A DNA stretch of 64,000 nucleotides from JBGTSJ01 sp041940305 (GTDB lineage Bacteria > Planctomycetota > Planctomycetia > Planctomycetales > Planctomycetaceae): assembly GCA_041940305.1 (NCBI GenBank), contig JBGTSJ010000011.1:1-64000 (forward strand). The letters are read 5' to 3'. Positions 41,488 to 50,414 of the stretch are shown here, piece by piece. The notes under the pieces are model-generated. The model was not told where the DNA came from, made no database searches, and saw only the letters and a program-made list of their open reading frames with translations. Each line of letters opens with the position of its first letter. Within the stretch, counting starts at the first letter, position 1. The translations under genes were made by a program, and so were the position numbers.

Positions 41488-43590
41488 ATGCATGAACAGC
41501 TTGCAGTTTTCAACTCAGACGAGATCAACTCGCAGGGATACATAATGCCTGTCGAGACCTTGGCATCAGCGTTGGAACAACGTTGGTTGACGGGCACGCC
41601 GATGCATCGCAGTCACGATCGACACCGAGTGGATGGTTGGAGCCGCCCACTTGGCCTTCATTTGGAACCGGGCTTGGCTCGCCTCACGGGGCTGTGCTGC
41701 CGGCCGGAGGAACAGGACGAGGCAGAGTCGCTGGAACGATTCACTCGCGGTTACCTTGCACAACAGGTTGTAGAGAATGTCGAACCACATCTCCCGGACC
41801 TCCGGCAAGAACTCGCTGCGTTTCTCACCGGGGATGAATCTCCGATCCATCTTGAAGCCCCCGCTCTGTTCTCGCCGGGTCTGGCCGAACGGACATTCCC
41901 TGCGGTCTTCGCACGGCGAGATAAAGATGGATTGGTGCCGCTCCGATCACTCACTGTCGTCGCGCCGGGAATCTACCGCGAAGGCAACCTGCTCCTGTTC
42001 GCGCACGCATACCTTCGACGGTCGCTGTCGCGAATCAACACGCTGAACTCTCCGTTTCTCGAAAAGCTTCACGACATCGCAAGCAACGATGAACTGACAG
42101 TGAGAATTCGCCTCGATCCTGACGTGATCGGACTTCGATCTGAGCTGCAGGGGGCGCTTGAATTTGCCCACTGGTGGGGTCCTCGGTTCAGCAACGACCT
42201 TCAGTCCATCCCAACTGGCGTCACTCGGCACGAGGCTGATGATCGCCAGCGATACTTTTCAGGCATTCACCATACTGACTTCTGGTGGCACGAGCAAAAT
42301 GACCTAAAGACCCTTGAGTGCGAGGAAGTGCTTGACACTCCGAGTCTTGGTGTCGGACGGGACCTCTGGGGGTGCCGCTACGTCCATTCGATTGTCGATG
42401 CCAAAACCGATTTGCCAAATCACCTCGATGGTGCGATCCGGATGTACGACGAAAGCCGGATGGTCGAACGACTCGACGTCGACCTGATGCATGCTGGCCG
42501 CCACAGCGACTACACCAAACTGTGGCGAGTGGATGGCCCGATTGCACTGGACCGGTGGAAGGAGCTGATCACTCACAACTTCCGTGATAACGAGTTGGTC
42601 GGCGAGTACCTCGGCGGCGTCGACGACAGCGGACACGAACGGCCCCATCTCGCCGATGGCACTTCCGATCCAATCCACCGATTCGTACCTTGCTCAATGG
42701 CACCCGGCGATGGGGTACGCATCTCGATCGCCTATCACTTGCCCGACGAAGGTGAAGGAGGTCAACCCGAGGTCGAGCTCGTTCCATGCGATACATTCGG
42801 CAGCGACACGGAGCGACATGACTACGTCGAGGCTGACTCATTTGAGCCCGTAAAGCTGTTGAGACGTAATGGGGTTGATGTTGCGATTCCGGAGTCGGTC
42901 ATGCGAATCGCCTTCGAAGACATGGTCATCAACATGTCGCTGCTGCTACACCGCGGCCCAGCGGCTGTCGAGAACGCGGCTCGAACGATGGAGGTCTACC
43001 GGACTCTCTGTGATGCATGGGTTCAGCGGAGAGACGATCGTGACGTTTCTTTCGTCGTTGGAGTGAACTATCCCGGCCGAACTGTCTACTACTCCTTCGC
43101 TGGGCATGTAGACGATCTGCGAAACTTCCTTGCGGAGTTCGGCACTATGTTGCCTGTGTCTCCCGACCAGGTCGGTGCCTGGGCAGCTCGCGCACGAGCA
43201 TTTCTGACCAACCGGTTTCCTGCGTCGAACAACCGGCCGGAACTCGGTCGAATGACGCGACGGACAGGCATCCTCCAGTTCGAGAGGTTGACGATCAACC
43301 CCGAATGGTACGTGCCGTTCCAAGGAGACGATGGAGCGCGAGGTTTCCAGTTTGCGATTCCGCGGTCGGAGGCCGATCTGGTCGAACTGTGGACGCGGGG
43401 CGACTTGAGCTACGCGGAGTTATTCGTTGTGATCAGTTCTACGTGCTCCGGCTGCGGCAGAGAGTATGTCGAGTGCAACTGCTCCAAGTACACCGAGGCA
43501 CATGTTGGCCAGGTGGTCACGGACGCCGAATTTGCAGGCTTGAGCTTCACGAACCGACCGGCATCACAGCGACGACACTTAGTCGAATAA
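41488..43590 (+). CDS. unrecognised 700-residue protein with C-terminal cysteine cluster
   Basis: About 700 residues if started at the ATG at 41488 (an ATG at 41407 is open but its translation is Arg/Ser-rich). The first 70 residues (INSQGYIMPVETL ... GTPMHRSHDRHRVDGWSRPLGLHLEPGLARLTG) recall the start of phage prohead-protease-like domains, a weak resemblance only. The rest is a mixed alpha/beta sequence without motifs I know. The end has CSGCGREYVECNCSKY, a likely zinc site. No transmembrane segments are visible. It stands alone downstream of the ssrA scar and terminator. Function unknown; a cargo gene of the element or a defence gene is possible. Confidence 0.65.
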   Translation: MHEQLAVFNSDEINSQGYIMPVETLASALEQRWLTGTPMHRSHDRHRVDGWSRPLGLHLEPGLARLTGLCCRPEEQDEAESLERFTRGYLAQQVVENVEPHLPDLRQELAAFLTGDESPIHLEAPALFSPGLAERTFPAVFARRDKDGLVPLRSLTVVAPGIYREGNLLLFAHAYLRRSLSRINTLNSPFLEKLHDIASNDELTVRIRLDPDVIGLRSELQGALEFAHWWGPRFSNDLQSIPTGVTRHEADDRQRYFSGIHHTDFWWHEQNDLKTLECEEVLDTPSLGVGRDLWGCRYVHSIVDAKTDLPNHLDGAIRMYDESRMVERLDVDLMHAGRHSDYTKLWRVDGPIALDRWKELITHNFRDNELVGEYLGGVDDSGHERPHLADGTSDPIHRFVPCSMAPGDGVRISIAYHLPDEGEGGQPEVELVPCDTFGSDTERHDYVEADSFEPVKLLRRNGVDVAIPESVMRIAFEDMVINMSLLLHRGPAAVENAARTMEVYRTLCDAWVQRRDDRDVSFVVGVNYPGRTVYYSFAGHVDDLRNFLAEFGTMLPVSPDQVGAWAARARAFLTNRFPASNNRPELGRMTRRTGILQFERLTINPEWYVPFQGDDGARGFQFAIPRSEADLVELWTRGDLSYAELFVVISSTCSGCGREYVECNCSKYTEAHVGQVVTDAEFAGLSFTNRPASQRRHLVE

Positions 43591-43848
43591 GGATCGAGAT
43601 CTGAGTCGATTCTTCAATCCAGTCACATACGAGCCCTTTGGAGTGCTTGGCGTTGGGTTAGCGTAGGAGGCGCGCGGTTCATGCCCAAACACCCAGAACT
43701 GTTCGAACGGATTGCAATCCGCGCGACGCTCGATATTCTAACACGCAACACCGCTGGGCGTCTGACTGCATGAGTTCGGGTCGCTTGCCGTCCGAGGTGG
43801 CCGTTCCGCGGCCGTCTGTGGGGGCAACAATCTTTGGGAGGGGATGCT

Positions 43849-45033
43849 GTGCCAGACTACGGTAATCCGGACATTTACCGCACTCCTCGTTATTCGCCGG
43901 AAGTGGAGTTGGCTCTCAAAGAGTCCGCGACGTCGGCGATGTGGGACGACTGGGACCTCGACGGCCTACTCACTGATCTGCCCCACCAGTACGCAGCGAA
44001 GCTGGGGGCCAAGCATGGCATCTTCTGCTGCACCGGGACGGCGGGACTGCATGCCTCACTGATGGCCCTCGAATTGCTTCCGGGCGACGAGGTCGTGCTC
44101 CCCTGCATGACGTTCATTCGCGTGGCGACGGCCCTCGTCCACTTGGGGCTGGTGCCGGTGTTGGCGGATATCGATCCGCAGACAGGAAATCTCGACCCGG
44201 AGGCTCTGAGCCGAGCGATCAGTCCCAAGACCCGCGCGGTCATCGCCGTGCACATGTGGGGCATTCCCGCCGATATGAGCGGCCTCGTTGCTCTGTGCCA
44301 GAAGAAGGGACTCCCCCTGATCGAGGACTTCAGTCACGCCCACTATTCGGTGCATCAAGATGGCGTCGTGGGCGGCCTCGGAACTGTTTCCTTCTGTTCA
44401 TTGCAGCGGAAGAAGACGCTCTCCGTCGGGGAGGGGGGACTCGTCGTCACCAATGATTCCAATATCTACGAGCGACTGCGCGCGATTACTTCGCCGGGGT
44501 CGTTTAAGGGGACTCCGAACTACAACGAGTTCTCCGGGTTTGGACTCAACTTACGCATGAGTCCGTTCTCCGGCGTCGTCGCGCGCACTTTGTTCGGGCA
44601 GATCGACTCGATCGTTGCCGCCCGGGCCGCACATGCGCAAACTTTCGATGAGCTGCTGGGCGAGCTCCCGAAACATTTCACCGCGCCTCAACGACCCCGC
44701 TATGTCAAAACGGTGTCGGCCTATGGTTATAAGCCCGCCCTCAAGCCCGGTGGAGTCACTCTGGAAAAGCTGATGGCGGGCAATAGTCAGGGCCTCTGGA
44801 AGTTTAGCGCCTTCAGTTATGACGATATTCGCGCCAGCCCCTTCTGGCGCAAGAGCCGGGCACATTATCCATTCTGTCAACAAATCATGCCCAAAGCCCC
44901 CACCGAATTCCCTGGCTACGACGCGTATATCAAAGGGCGTATCAGTTTGTCGGTGCCCACGGTCGGGAAAGAATACTGGACGAAGGAAACCGTGGAAACG
45001 TGGCGGTCCGCCTTAGCCAAGCTCGTTTCCTAA
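43849..45033 (+). CDS. DegT/DnrJ/EryC1/StrS family PLP aminotransferase
   Basis: 394 residues. Motifs are FCCTGTAGLHASLMALELLPGDEVVLPCMTFIRVATALVHLGLVPVLADIDPQTGNLDP, VIAVHMWGIPADMSGL, LIEDFSHAH (Asp for PLP) and CSLQRKKTLSVGEGGLVVT with the PLP lysine. These enzymes transaminate keto-sugars or cyclitols. The start is GTG at 43849 because GGGAGGGG lies a few bases before it. It leads a three-gene group with a small protein and a GMC oxidoreductase, 128 bases upstream of the next gene. Oxidation by the GMC enzyme followed by transamination would convert an alcohol to an amine, by inference. The 258 bases before it hold no gene I can support. Confidence 0.88.
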   Translation: MPDYGNPDIYRTPRYSPEVELALKESATSAMWDDWDLDGLLTDLPHQYAAKLGAKHGIFCCTGTAGLHASLMALELLPGDEVVLPCMTFIRVATALVHLGLVPVLADIDPQTGNLDPEALSRAISPKTRAVIAVHMWGIPADMSGLVALCQKKGLPLIEDFSHAHYSVHQDGVVGGLGTVSFCSLQRKKTLSVGEGGLVVTNDSNIYERLRAITSPGSFKGTPNYNEFSGFGLNLRMSPFSGVVARTLFGQIDSIVAARAAHAQTFDELLGELPKHFTAPQRPRYVKTVSAYGYKPALKPGGVTLEKLMAGNSQGLWKFSAFSYDDIRASPFWRKSRAHYPFCQQIMPKAPTEFPGYDAYIKGRISLSVPTVGKEYWTKETVETWRSALAKLVS

Positions 45034-45161
45034 CGAGGCGTCGTCGGCGCAACGAGGCGAACGACATTGCGCAAGCAGCCGACGCTGACAAGAGAGTTTG
45101 TGGAAATTCGGATCTGAATGACCCGCGTCGTCCGCCGTGAGTCTCGTCGCAGGAAACCGAT

Positions 45162-45986
45162 ATGCCGTTTAGCACCGAAGCGCGGGAAGTCCTCTTAGGA
45201 CTAGCCGAAGGGATGCTGCCCCTGCAGGAATGGATCACTACCAAAACCTATCTGCCTCCGGACCACGCTACGCTCCCGTGGCGCAACGGCGAGAAGTTGA
45301 CGCACGAGCGGTTGCGCACCGTCGCCTACGTCGAATGGCTGGTGGCGGCTTCCGATGCGGATGATCTGCTGCTTTCGCGGTGGGATCACATCAAGCAGGA
45401 ACCGCTGGCGTTCTGTCCCCTGCCGGCCGCCCGCGCCTTCCGCGATGGACGCGGCCTTTCCCAGGCCCCGCGCTTTGCGACCGTCGAAGCGGGGAACTCG
45501 CTGGCCGATGCGAGCGGCCGCCAGATGTCGCGCCAACAACTATACGACCAATGCCTCCCGATTCTGATCGCCACCGTCCGCTCTGCTCAAAAGCGCGCCG
45601 GTCCGGATGCGCTGCCGCCGTTCGCACCGCCCCCTTCACCGTTCTGGGTGGAGTTGTCCAAGGAATTGCACCGCAACAACTGCCGGGAATGGCGGGCCGT
45701 TGCCGGGGCGCCGCAGTCGACGCTGCTCACCGAGCAGCTCCTGCGCGATGTGCTCACGGCACTCCTGAACGGCTGGTTGGATGTCAAACCGCCGTGGCGG
45801 TACGCCGTCTTGATCGAACTCGGCGAATACCGCCGTCCCGGGAATGCCTACACACGCGAGCAAGTCGAAGCGGCCCGCCAAGCCTTTCAGGACGCCTTGG
45901 ACGGAGTCGCTCCGCCCGATCCGGCGACGAAAGCGATTCCTCAAGAGCAGGTCCACTACGCCACACAATGGAAGTCCATCCCGTAG
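45162..45986 (+). CDS. unrecognised protein upstream of the GMC oxidoreductase (possible gluconate-dehydrogenase subunit 3-like)
   Basis: 274 residues. The start FSTEAREVLLGLAEGMLP resembles the opening of the gluconate 2-dehydrogenase subunit 3 family, which pairs with GMC-type flavoproteins. The remaining sequence (PPFAPPPSPFWVELSKELHRNNCREW; VLTALLNGWLDVKPPWRYAVLIELGEYRRPGNAYTREQVEAARQAFQDAL) is not one I recognise. No Tat signal is evident, unlike many subunit 3 proteins. It lies ten bases before the oxidoreductase, so a complex or partner role is likely. Confidence 0.65.
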   Translation: MPFSTEAREVLLGLAEGMLPLQEWITTKTYLPPDHATLPWRNGEKLTHERLRTVAYVEWLVAASDADDLLLSRWDHIKQEPLAFCPLPAARAFRDGRGLSQAPRFATVEAGNSLADASGRQMSRQQLYDQCLPILIATVRSAQKRAGPDALPPFAPPPSPFWVELSKELHRNNCREWRAVAGAPQSTLLTEQLLRDVLTALLNGWLDVKPPWRYAVLIELGEYRRPGNAYTREQVEAARQAFQDALDGVAPPDPATKAIPQEQVHYATQWKSIP

Positions 45987-45995
45987 AGAGCAAGC

Positions 45996-47948
45996 ATGGC
46001 AACCTATGACTTTGTGGTGGTCGGAAGCGGAGGCGGGGGCGGCACTATCGCCTGGGTGCTGGCGCGGGCCGGATTCCACGTCCTTCTGTTGGAGCAGGGG
46101 CAGGACTTTGCCGCTCAAGCTCGGGAACATCTCCGATCCGCCATGCCCGACCCGGCGGAACCGGAAAAATTCAACGCCGCTCTCCACGACGAATACCGCT
46201 TCCGACTGGAGCGCCCCGATCCCAAGCGCCGCCCCCGCGGCAATTACAACACCTTTCGCCGCAATGACGCGGCGGTTGCCCAGCCGATGCGCGACATGGG
46301 AGGCTGGACCGGCTCGGTGCTCGGGGGCGGGTCGATGCTGTGGGGCACCTGGTCCTTTCGGGCGTTGCCCGTGGACCTGCGACTCCTCAGTCACTTTCGC
46401 GCCCTCGGTGCCGATTATGAGAAGCTGCTGCAGACCTGGGGCTACTCCGTCGCCGACTGGCCCATCAGCTATGCCGAGCTGGAGCCGTTCTACAACGTCA
46501 CCGAAACTCTGTTCGCAGTCTGCGGCAATCGCAAAGCGATGAACGACGCCGTGACCGAGACGGACTGGTTCAAAGAATTCTCGGCGAATCCTGAGTTCAC
46601 GAAATATGGCAACTGGCAGCCCTCGTTTGACTTCTTGGGACCCGACTATCCCCTCACTCCGGTAGGCCACTTGGTCAGGGAAGGGATTCGCCGAGCGGGA
46701 CACCATCCCGTGATCCTCCCCAACGCGCTCATTTCTCCGGCCTCCAAGCCCTACAAGACGCGCGACCACTTGAAGGCCACGCTCAAAGGACTAGACCCGG
46801 CGGTCCGCCAAGGATTGTGGGATCAGGATATCGACAAACTCTGGTCGACTCGGGAACGTGACGCCTGCAATCTCTGCGGGTACTGCGGCGAATACTTGTG
46901 TTGGGGTGCCCGCAGTCCCAAATCCGGGACGTATTCCACCACCATTGCAGAGTTGCAGGACATTCCGAACGTCGAGATTCGCACCTCCGCCGTGGCCTTT
47001 GAAGTCTGTTATGACTCGCGAGTTCGGCGCGCCACCGGTGTCCGGTATCTCGACATTCGCGATCCGGACCGGCCCAAGGTGGAGACGGTGCACGCCCAGA
47101 ACGTGATTGTCTCCTGCGGCGCCATCCAAAGCGCTCGGCTCCTGAGGATGTCAGGACCGCGGGAAGGCTTGGGAAACGCGCATGATCAACTGGGCCGCAA
47201 CGTCATGTTCCACGCCTTCGGCTGGGGCATCAAGACCACGCTCCGCCCCGAATTCCAAGGGCTCTTGCATTCCGAGTTTGGTCACACGGGCAACGTGACG
47301 GCGTTCGACTTGTACTTCATGCAGGATCAGCGGGCGGACGCCCCGCCCGAACTCCGCGGCAAGTGGTGTAAAGGAGGGACGCTGGGCAGCGCCGCCAAGA
47401 AGAACCCGTTGGAAGGCGCATTCGGGTTCGCTCAACGCAGCGGTGACGCCGGTCTCCCGCTGCTCAATAAACTCAGCGAGTACACCGTCACCGCCGAAGT
47501 CCGGCTCACCGGAGATGATCTGCCCATGCCCAACAACCGGGTTGACTTAGACCCCGTCTGGGTCGATGAGTATGGGCTGCCCGTCGCGCGGATCACGCGC
47601 GACTTCGGCGAACATGAACGCTGGGCGACGAAGGTTGCGGACGGGGCCTTGCGCCAAGTCTTCCAGCCGTTCGTTGATTCCGGTGCGATCCTCGGCAGCA
47701 AGGACAATCCACGGGTCACCGCCGGCATAGTCGATCTTTTCGGCGACCATCAACTGGGCACCTGCCGCATGGGAGAGGATCCGCGGACCTCCGTGGTTGA
47801 TCGCTATTGCCGAGTCCACGATGTCGAGAACCTCTTCGTCGTCGACTCCAGCGTCTTTCCGACCGGCTTCGGCGTCAACCCCATGATGACGGTCGTCGCC
47901 AACGCCCTCCGGGTCGGCACGTGGATTGTGCAGGGAATGCGGAAGTAG
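45996..47948 (+). CDS. GMC-family flavin oxidoreductase (choline/gluconate dehydrogenase-like)
   Basis: 650 residues. The ADP-binding motif is YDFVVVGSGGGGGTIAWVLARAGFHVLLLEQG (residues 4-35), the GMC substrate-side motif is GGSMLWGTWSFRALPVD, and SCGAIQSARLLRMSG follows. The C-terminal flavin/active-site region is GDHQLGTCRMGEDP and VVDSSVFPTGFGVNPMMTVVANALRVGTWI. CNLCGYCGEYLCWGA (about 290-304) is a cysteine cluster like that of the membrane-bound GADH subgroup. The enzyme should oxidise an alcohol group using FAD. No signal peptide is seen. It follows a possible small partner and a DegT aminotransferase. Confidence 0.9.
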   Translation: MATYDFVVVGSGGGGGTIAWVLARAGFHVLLLEQGQDFAAQAREHLRSAMPDPAEPEKFNAALHDEYRFRLERPDPKRRPRGNYNTFRRNDAAVAQPMRDMGGWTGSVLGGGSMLWGTWSFRALPVDLRLLSHFRALGADYEKLLQTWGYSVADWPISYAELEPFYNVTETLFAVCGNRKAMNDAVTETDWFKEFSANPEFTKYGNWQPSFDFLGPDYPLTPVGHLVREGIRRAGHHPVILPNALISPASKPYKTRDHLKATLKGLDPAVRQGLWDQDIDKLWSTRERDACNLCGYCGEYLCWGARSPKSGTYSTTIAELQDIPNVEIRTSAVAFEVCYDSRVRRATGVRYLDIRDPDRPKVETVHAQNVIVSCGAIQSARLLRMSGPREGLGNAHDQLGRNVMFHAFGWGIKTTLRPEFQGLLHSEFGHTGNVTAFDLYFMQDQRADAPPELRGKWCKGGTLGSAAKKNPLEGAFGFAQRSGDAGLPLLNKLSEYTVTAEVRLTGDDLPMPNNRVDLDPVWVDEYGLPVARITRDFGEHERWATKVADGALRQVFQPFVDSGAILGSKDNPRVTAGIVDLFGDHQLGTCRMGEDPRTSVVDRYCRVHDVENLFVVDSSVFPTGFGVNPMMTVVANALRVGTWIVQGMRK

Positions 47949-48305
47949 AATGTTGCGGCTCTGGCCCGCGCCCAATTGGAGCGGCTCGCGGTGCGTTCTG
48001 CCGCCCAAAACGGAAATCATCGGTAAATAGGGCATTGTCACGAACCACTGAACGGTTAGTGGCGAGTGTCCACTTCAATCGAATGACAACAGGAGACACA
48101 CGATCTCCTGATTCCATTTCGTGATTCCTTGGGCAAAAAGTTCTACTGGTGTACTCCCGCCTCCAATCGGCACTGCCCTCGCCAGGCAGTGCCTTTTTTT
48201 GTTGACTAGAGCCAGTTCCGTGTGCAGGTCATAGACGACCTCGTCATACCCGGCAGCCCAAGTCCAATCGAAACGGATTTCCGGGTCGATGTCACTTCCG
48301 GTTGA
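47949..48305. other. intergenic stretch with terminator and a 12-bp direct repeat
   Basis: Besides the terminator at 48169-48200, GTTGACTAGAGC occurs at 48201-48212 and again at 48301-48312, exactly 100 bases apart. The second copy contains the stop codon of the trypsin-like relic. The minus-strand frame of that relic stays open through 48301 to about 48200 after the TAG, so the original protein may have been longer. I see no other gene here. Confidence 0.5.
48169..48200 (+). terminator. intrinsic terminator of the aminotransferase/GMC unit
   Basis: GGCACTGCC (48169-48177) and GGCAGTGCC (48185-48193) pair perfectly around a 7-base loop and are followed by seven T residues. It lies about 220 bases beyond the oxidoreductase stop and closes that transcription unit. 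Confidence 0.85.
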
Positions 48306-49038
48306 CTAGAGCGTCCAAGACCATCCTGGCTTGAGTTCGTTAAACTCCCAGTCACCCGCCGAATTCCAGCGGATAGAGAAATTCACACTGAACTGCGTGT
48401 CATTCCGAATCCTGAACGCCTGGGCATACTCGATGCTCGATTCAAGGGCGGCGACCTCATCCTTATGAATGACGGTCACGTGGGTCATGCTGGCCCCGCT
48501 GAGAACCCCGAGCAGGTGGCCATCGCTACCGACAACCGGTGAGCCGCTGAATCTACTGTAGCCTTGGGCGCGGCAGTCAACGACCTCTGCATCAACGTAC
48601 TGGCCGACATTCGAGTACGTCCAACTGCGATGTTCGATCGATTCAACCAAGCCGATTCCGTACGTGAAGAGCGGGCGGTCGGACGGGTGCCCGACGAAGT
48701 GGACGATGTCGCCATAGTACGGGCCATCCGTCGCCAGCGTCAGGGTGTCCATCCAATCCGGCAGGTCTTCGACATTCAGGATCGCGAGATCCTTTGTACT
48801 GTCTTGCGCGACGACATATGCGAGGCTGGCCTTTCCGATCTCAATCAGTTCCCGGAAACTGCCAGCGTAGTCGGCATGCGTCCACTGCTCGCCCTCTGGA
48901 GTAACCAGCTGCCAGTAGACGTGGTACGTATTTCCGTGTTGGGCCACGTGGTAGTTTGTAAGCGACGAGGCGGGGTCCGATTTTGCATCCCGTTCCTGGA
49001 CCGTTCGTCCGCACGTGGAAGCGGAAGGAAAGTTGCAC
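48306..49038 (-). pseudogene. frameshifted, truncated trypsin-like serine peptidase
   Basis: The catalytic parts are recognisable. GPGTGCKIGPRLV (in one frame) should lead directly to TNYHVAQ (next frame), the usual GTG..iGp.lvlTNyHV start of trypsin-like peptidases with the His. One extra T near 48960 separates the two. Downstream in the second frame are KDLAIL (Asp), GDIVHFVGHPSDRPLF and FSGSPVVGSDGHLLGVLSG (Ser), then a beta-rich tail. Upstream the gene is cut off by the divergent defence gene that starts at 49041, so the N-terminus is missing. Such peptidases occur in planctomycete conflict/effector systems. This copy is dead or a sequencing artefact. Confidence 0.7.
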
Positions 49039-49040
49039 GA

Positions 49041-50414
49041 ATGAGCCCCGCCACGATCACGAAGCAATCTATTCCTCAGCCAGAGATTCCGGCCTTTCTC
49101 ACGTCATACGATCCGTCGGATCTGCCGGGATTCAGCATCGATCCATTGGGGTTTGAGCGGGGATATCTGTTTCTCGCCGACAAGATCTTGCCCGGCCTCA
49201 CGAATGTGGCGAGTCGGCCGCGGTATTTCAGCGTGCTATGCGCTGGAGCCTTTCTCGCGGAAGTGGATATCGCCGATTCACCGCGAATCCAGTACGAGAC
49301 GAGGCTGGCTTCGATTTTGCGGTTGGAGCGGTTCTGGGCACTCGCCAACGTTTTGGCCAGCCAAGGAAGCTTTGGGGACGACTCTCCCCTGTTTGGGGTG
49401 CGGGGGTATCGCTACGTGATACGCAAACTGGAATCACTTCGTCGCAGCGGCAGTCAACGCACCGATGCGACTTTTCCATTGCTGTCGCGGCAAATCCCGT
49501 ACGGTGTTGTCGGCATCTACGGTGCAGTGGCCGACGGGATGCGACTCATCGATCGCAGGACCCTTACACCAACCCCGGACCTCGGAGAAGTGCTCGGCGA
49601 CGCCTTTGTAAGGGAAACAGCCGCGCCGCAAAGCTTGATCAAGGCTGTGCGGAACGACGGGAATTTCAGCGTTTCGCAACTTACGGAATGGGGAACGCGG
49701 TCACACATCGCCGGCCAGACGGGAGAGGTAGAACGAAAGTGCCTCTCGGAGGCGTTGCGTCGCGATCCAGTGCGATCTCGCATGGCCAACCTGCTGGCCA
49801 AGCATCCCTTTCAAGGGAACGACGACACGGAGCTGCGGCGGTTGTCTCGATTGCGCCACGTCCTGGCAGGAAGTTGTGAGGACAGAGATCTGCATGAGGC
49901 GGTGGGCGTGATTGTGGACTTCGAGGCGGCATATCGTTTGGTAATGCTGGGGTTCGAACGGCTGCTGAGGCTTTGCCGCACGCTGCCATCCGCCGCGATC
50001 AAACCGGGCGACATTAAGGCGGATGGCGTCATCGAACGGGTTTGTCGCGACTTGCCGACAGCGAGCGCCAAGCTGTGCGCTGCTCTGGATTCCACGGTCA
50101 CTGAAAGGTTCCGACAGGATCTCCAACGGCTGGAAGACACGCGACGATTTCTGGAGCGGGCGTCCAATGCCTGTGTCTCGCCTACCTCACTTGCGCGAGA
50201 ACTGATGGATCGACACTCCGACATCCAGCGCGGAAAGTTTGACCGAGGGCGCCGCAAGATGCCGTGGCTCGAAAGAATCGGCGATCGCATCAGCCTTACG
50301 ATGACTCGCGTCGGGGGCCTGGACCGTGAGGCGATGACTCCGGAGGCGATAGCGGCTCACCCCTACCGGCTGTCATCGGCTGACGCGCTCAATCAGGCGG
50401 GGAGCATGGTATGA
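49041..50414 (+). CDS. first gene of a PLD/SNF2-helicase defence-like system, unrecognised
   Basis: 457 residues. LPGFSIDPLGFERGYLFLADKILPGLTNVASRPRYFSVLCAGAFLAEVD near the start recalls a conserved block I associate with DUF6361-like proteins of defence operons, but I am not certain. The rest is alpha-helical with Arg-rich stretches (RVCRDLPTASAKLCAALDSTVTERFRQDLQRLEDTRRFLERASNACVSPTSLARELMDRHSDIQRGKFDRGRRKMPWLERIGDR). No catalytic motif or membrane segment is visible. The ATG at 49041 follows GGAAGGAAAG. Its stop overlaps the next gene's ATG (ATGA), the same tight coupling as between genes two and three. Confidence 0.72.
   Translation: MSPATITKQSIPQPEIPAFLTSYDPSDLPGFSIDPLGFERGYLFLADKILPGLTNVASRPRYFSVLCAGAFLAEVDIADSPRIQYETRLASILRLERFWALANVLASQGSFGDDSPLFGVRGYRYVIRKLESLRRSGSQRTDATFPLLSRQIPYGVVGIYGAVADGMRLIDRRTLTPTPDLGEVLGDAFVRETAAPQSLIKAVRNDGNFSVSQLTEWGTRSHIAGQTGEVERKCLSEALRRDPVRSRMANLLAKHPFQGNDDTELRRLSRLRHVLAGSCEDRDLHEAVGVIVDFEAAYRLVMLGFERLLRLCRTLPSAAIKPGDIKADGVIERVCRDLPTASAKLCAALDSTVTERFRQDLQRLEDTRRFLERASNACVSPTSLARELMDRHSDIQRGKFDRGRRKMPWLERIGDRISLTMTRVGGLDREAMTPEAIAAHPYRLSSADALNQAGSMV

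Noticed and set aside
48140..48168. Possible second ssrA-like 3' end (TACTCCCGCCTCCA before a terminator)
   Set aside because: It shares only TCCCGCC and TCCA with the first copy and cannot form the T stem, so a paired attachment site is not supported.
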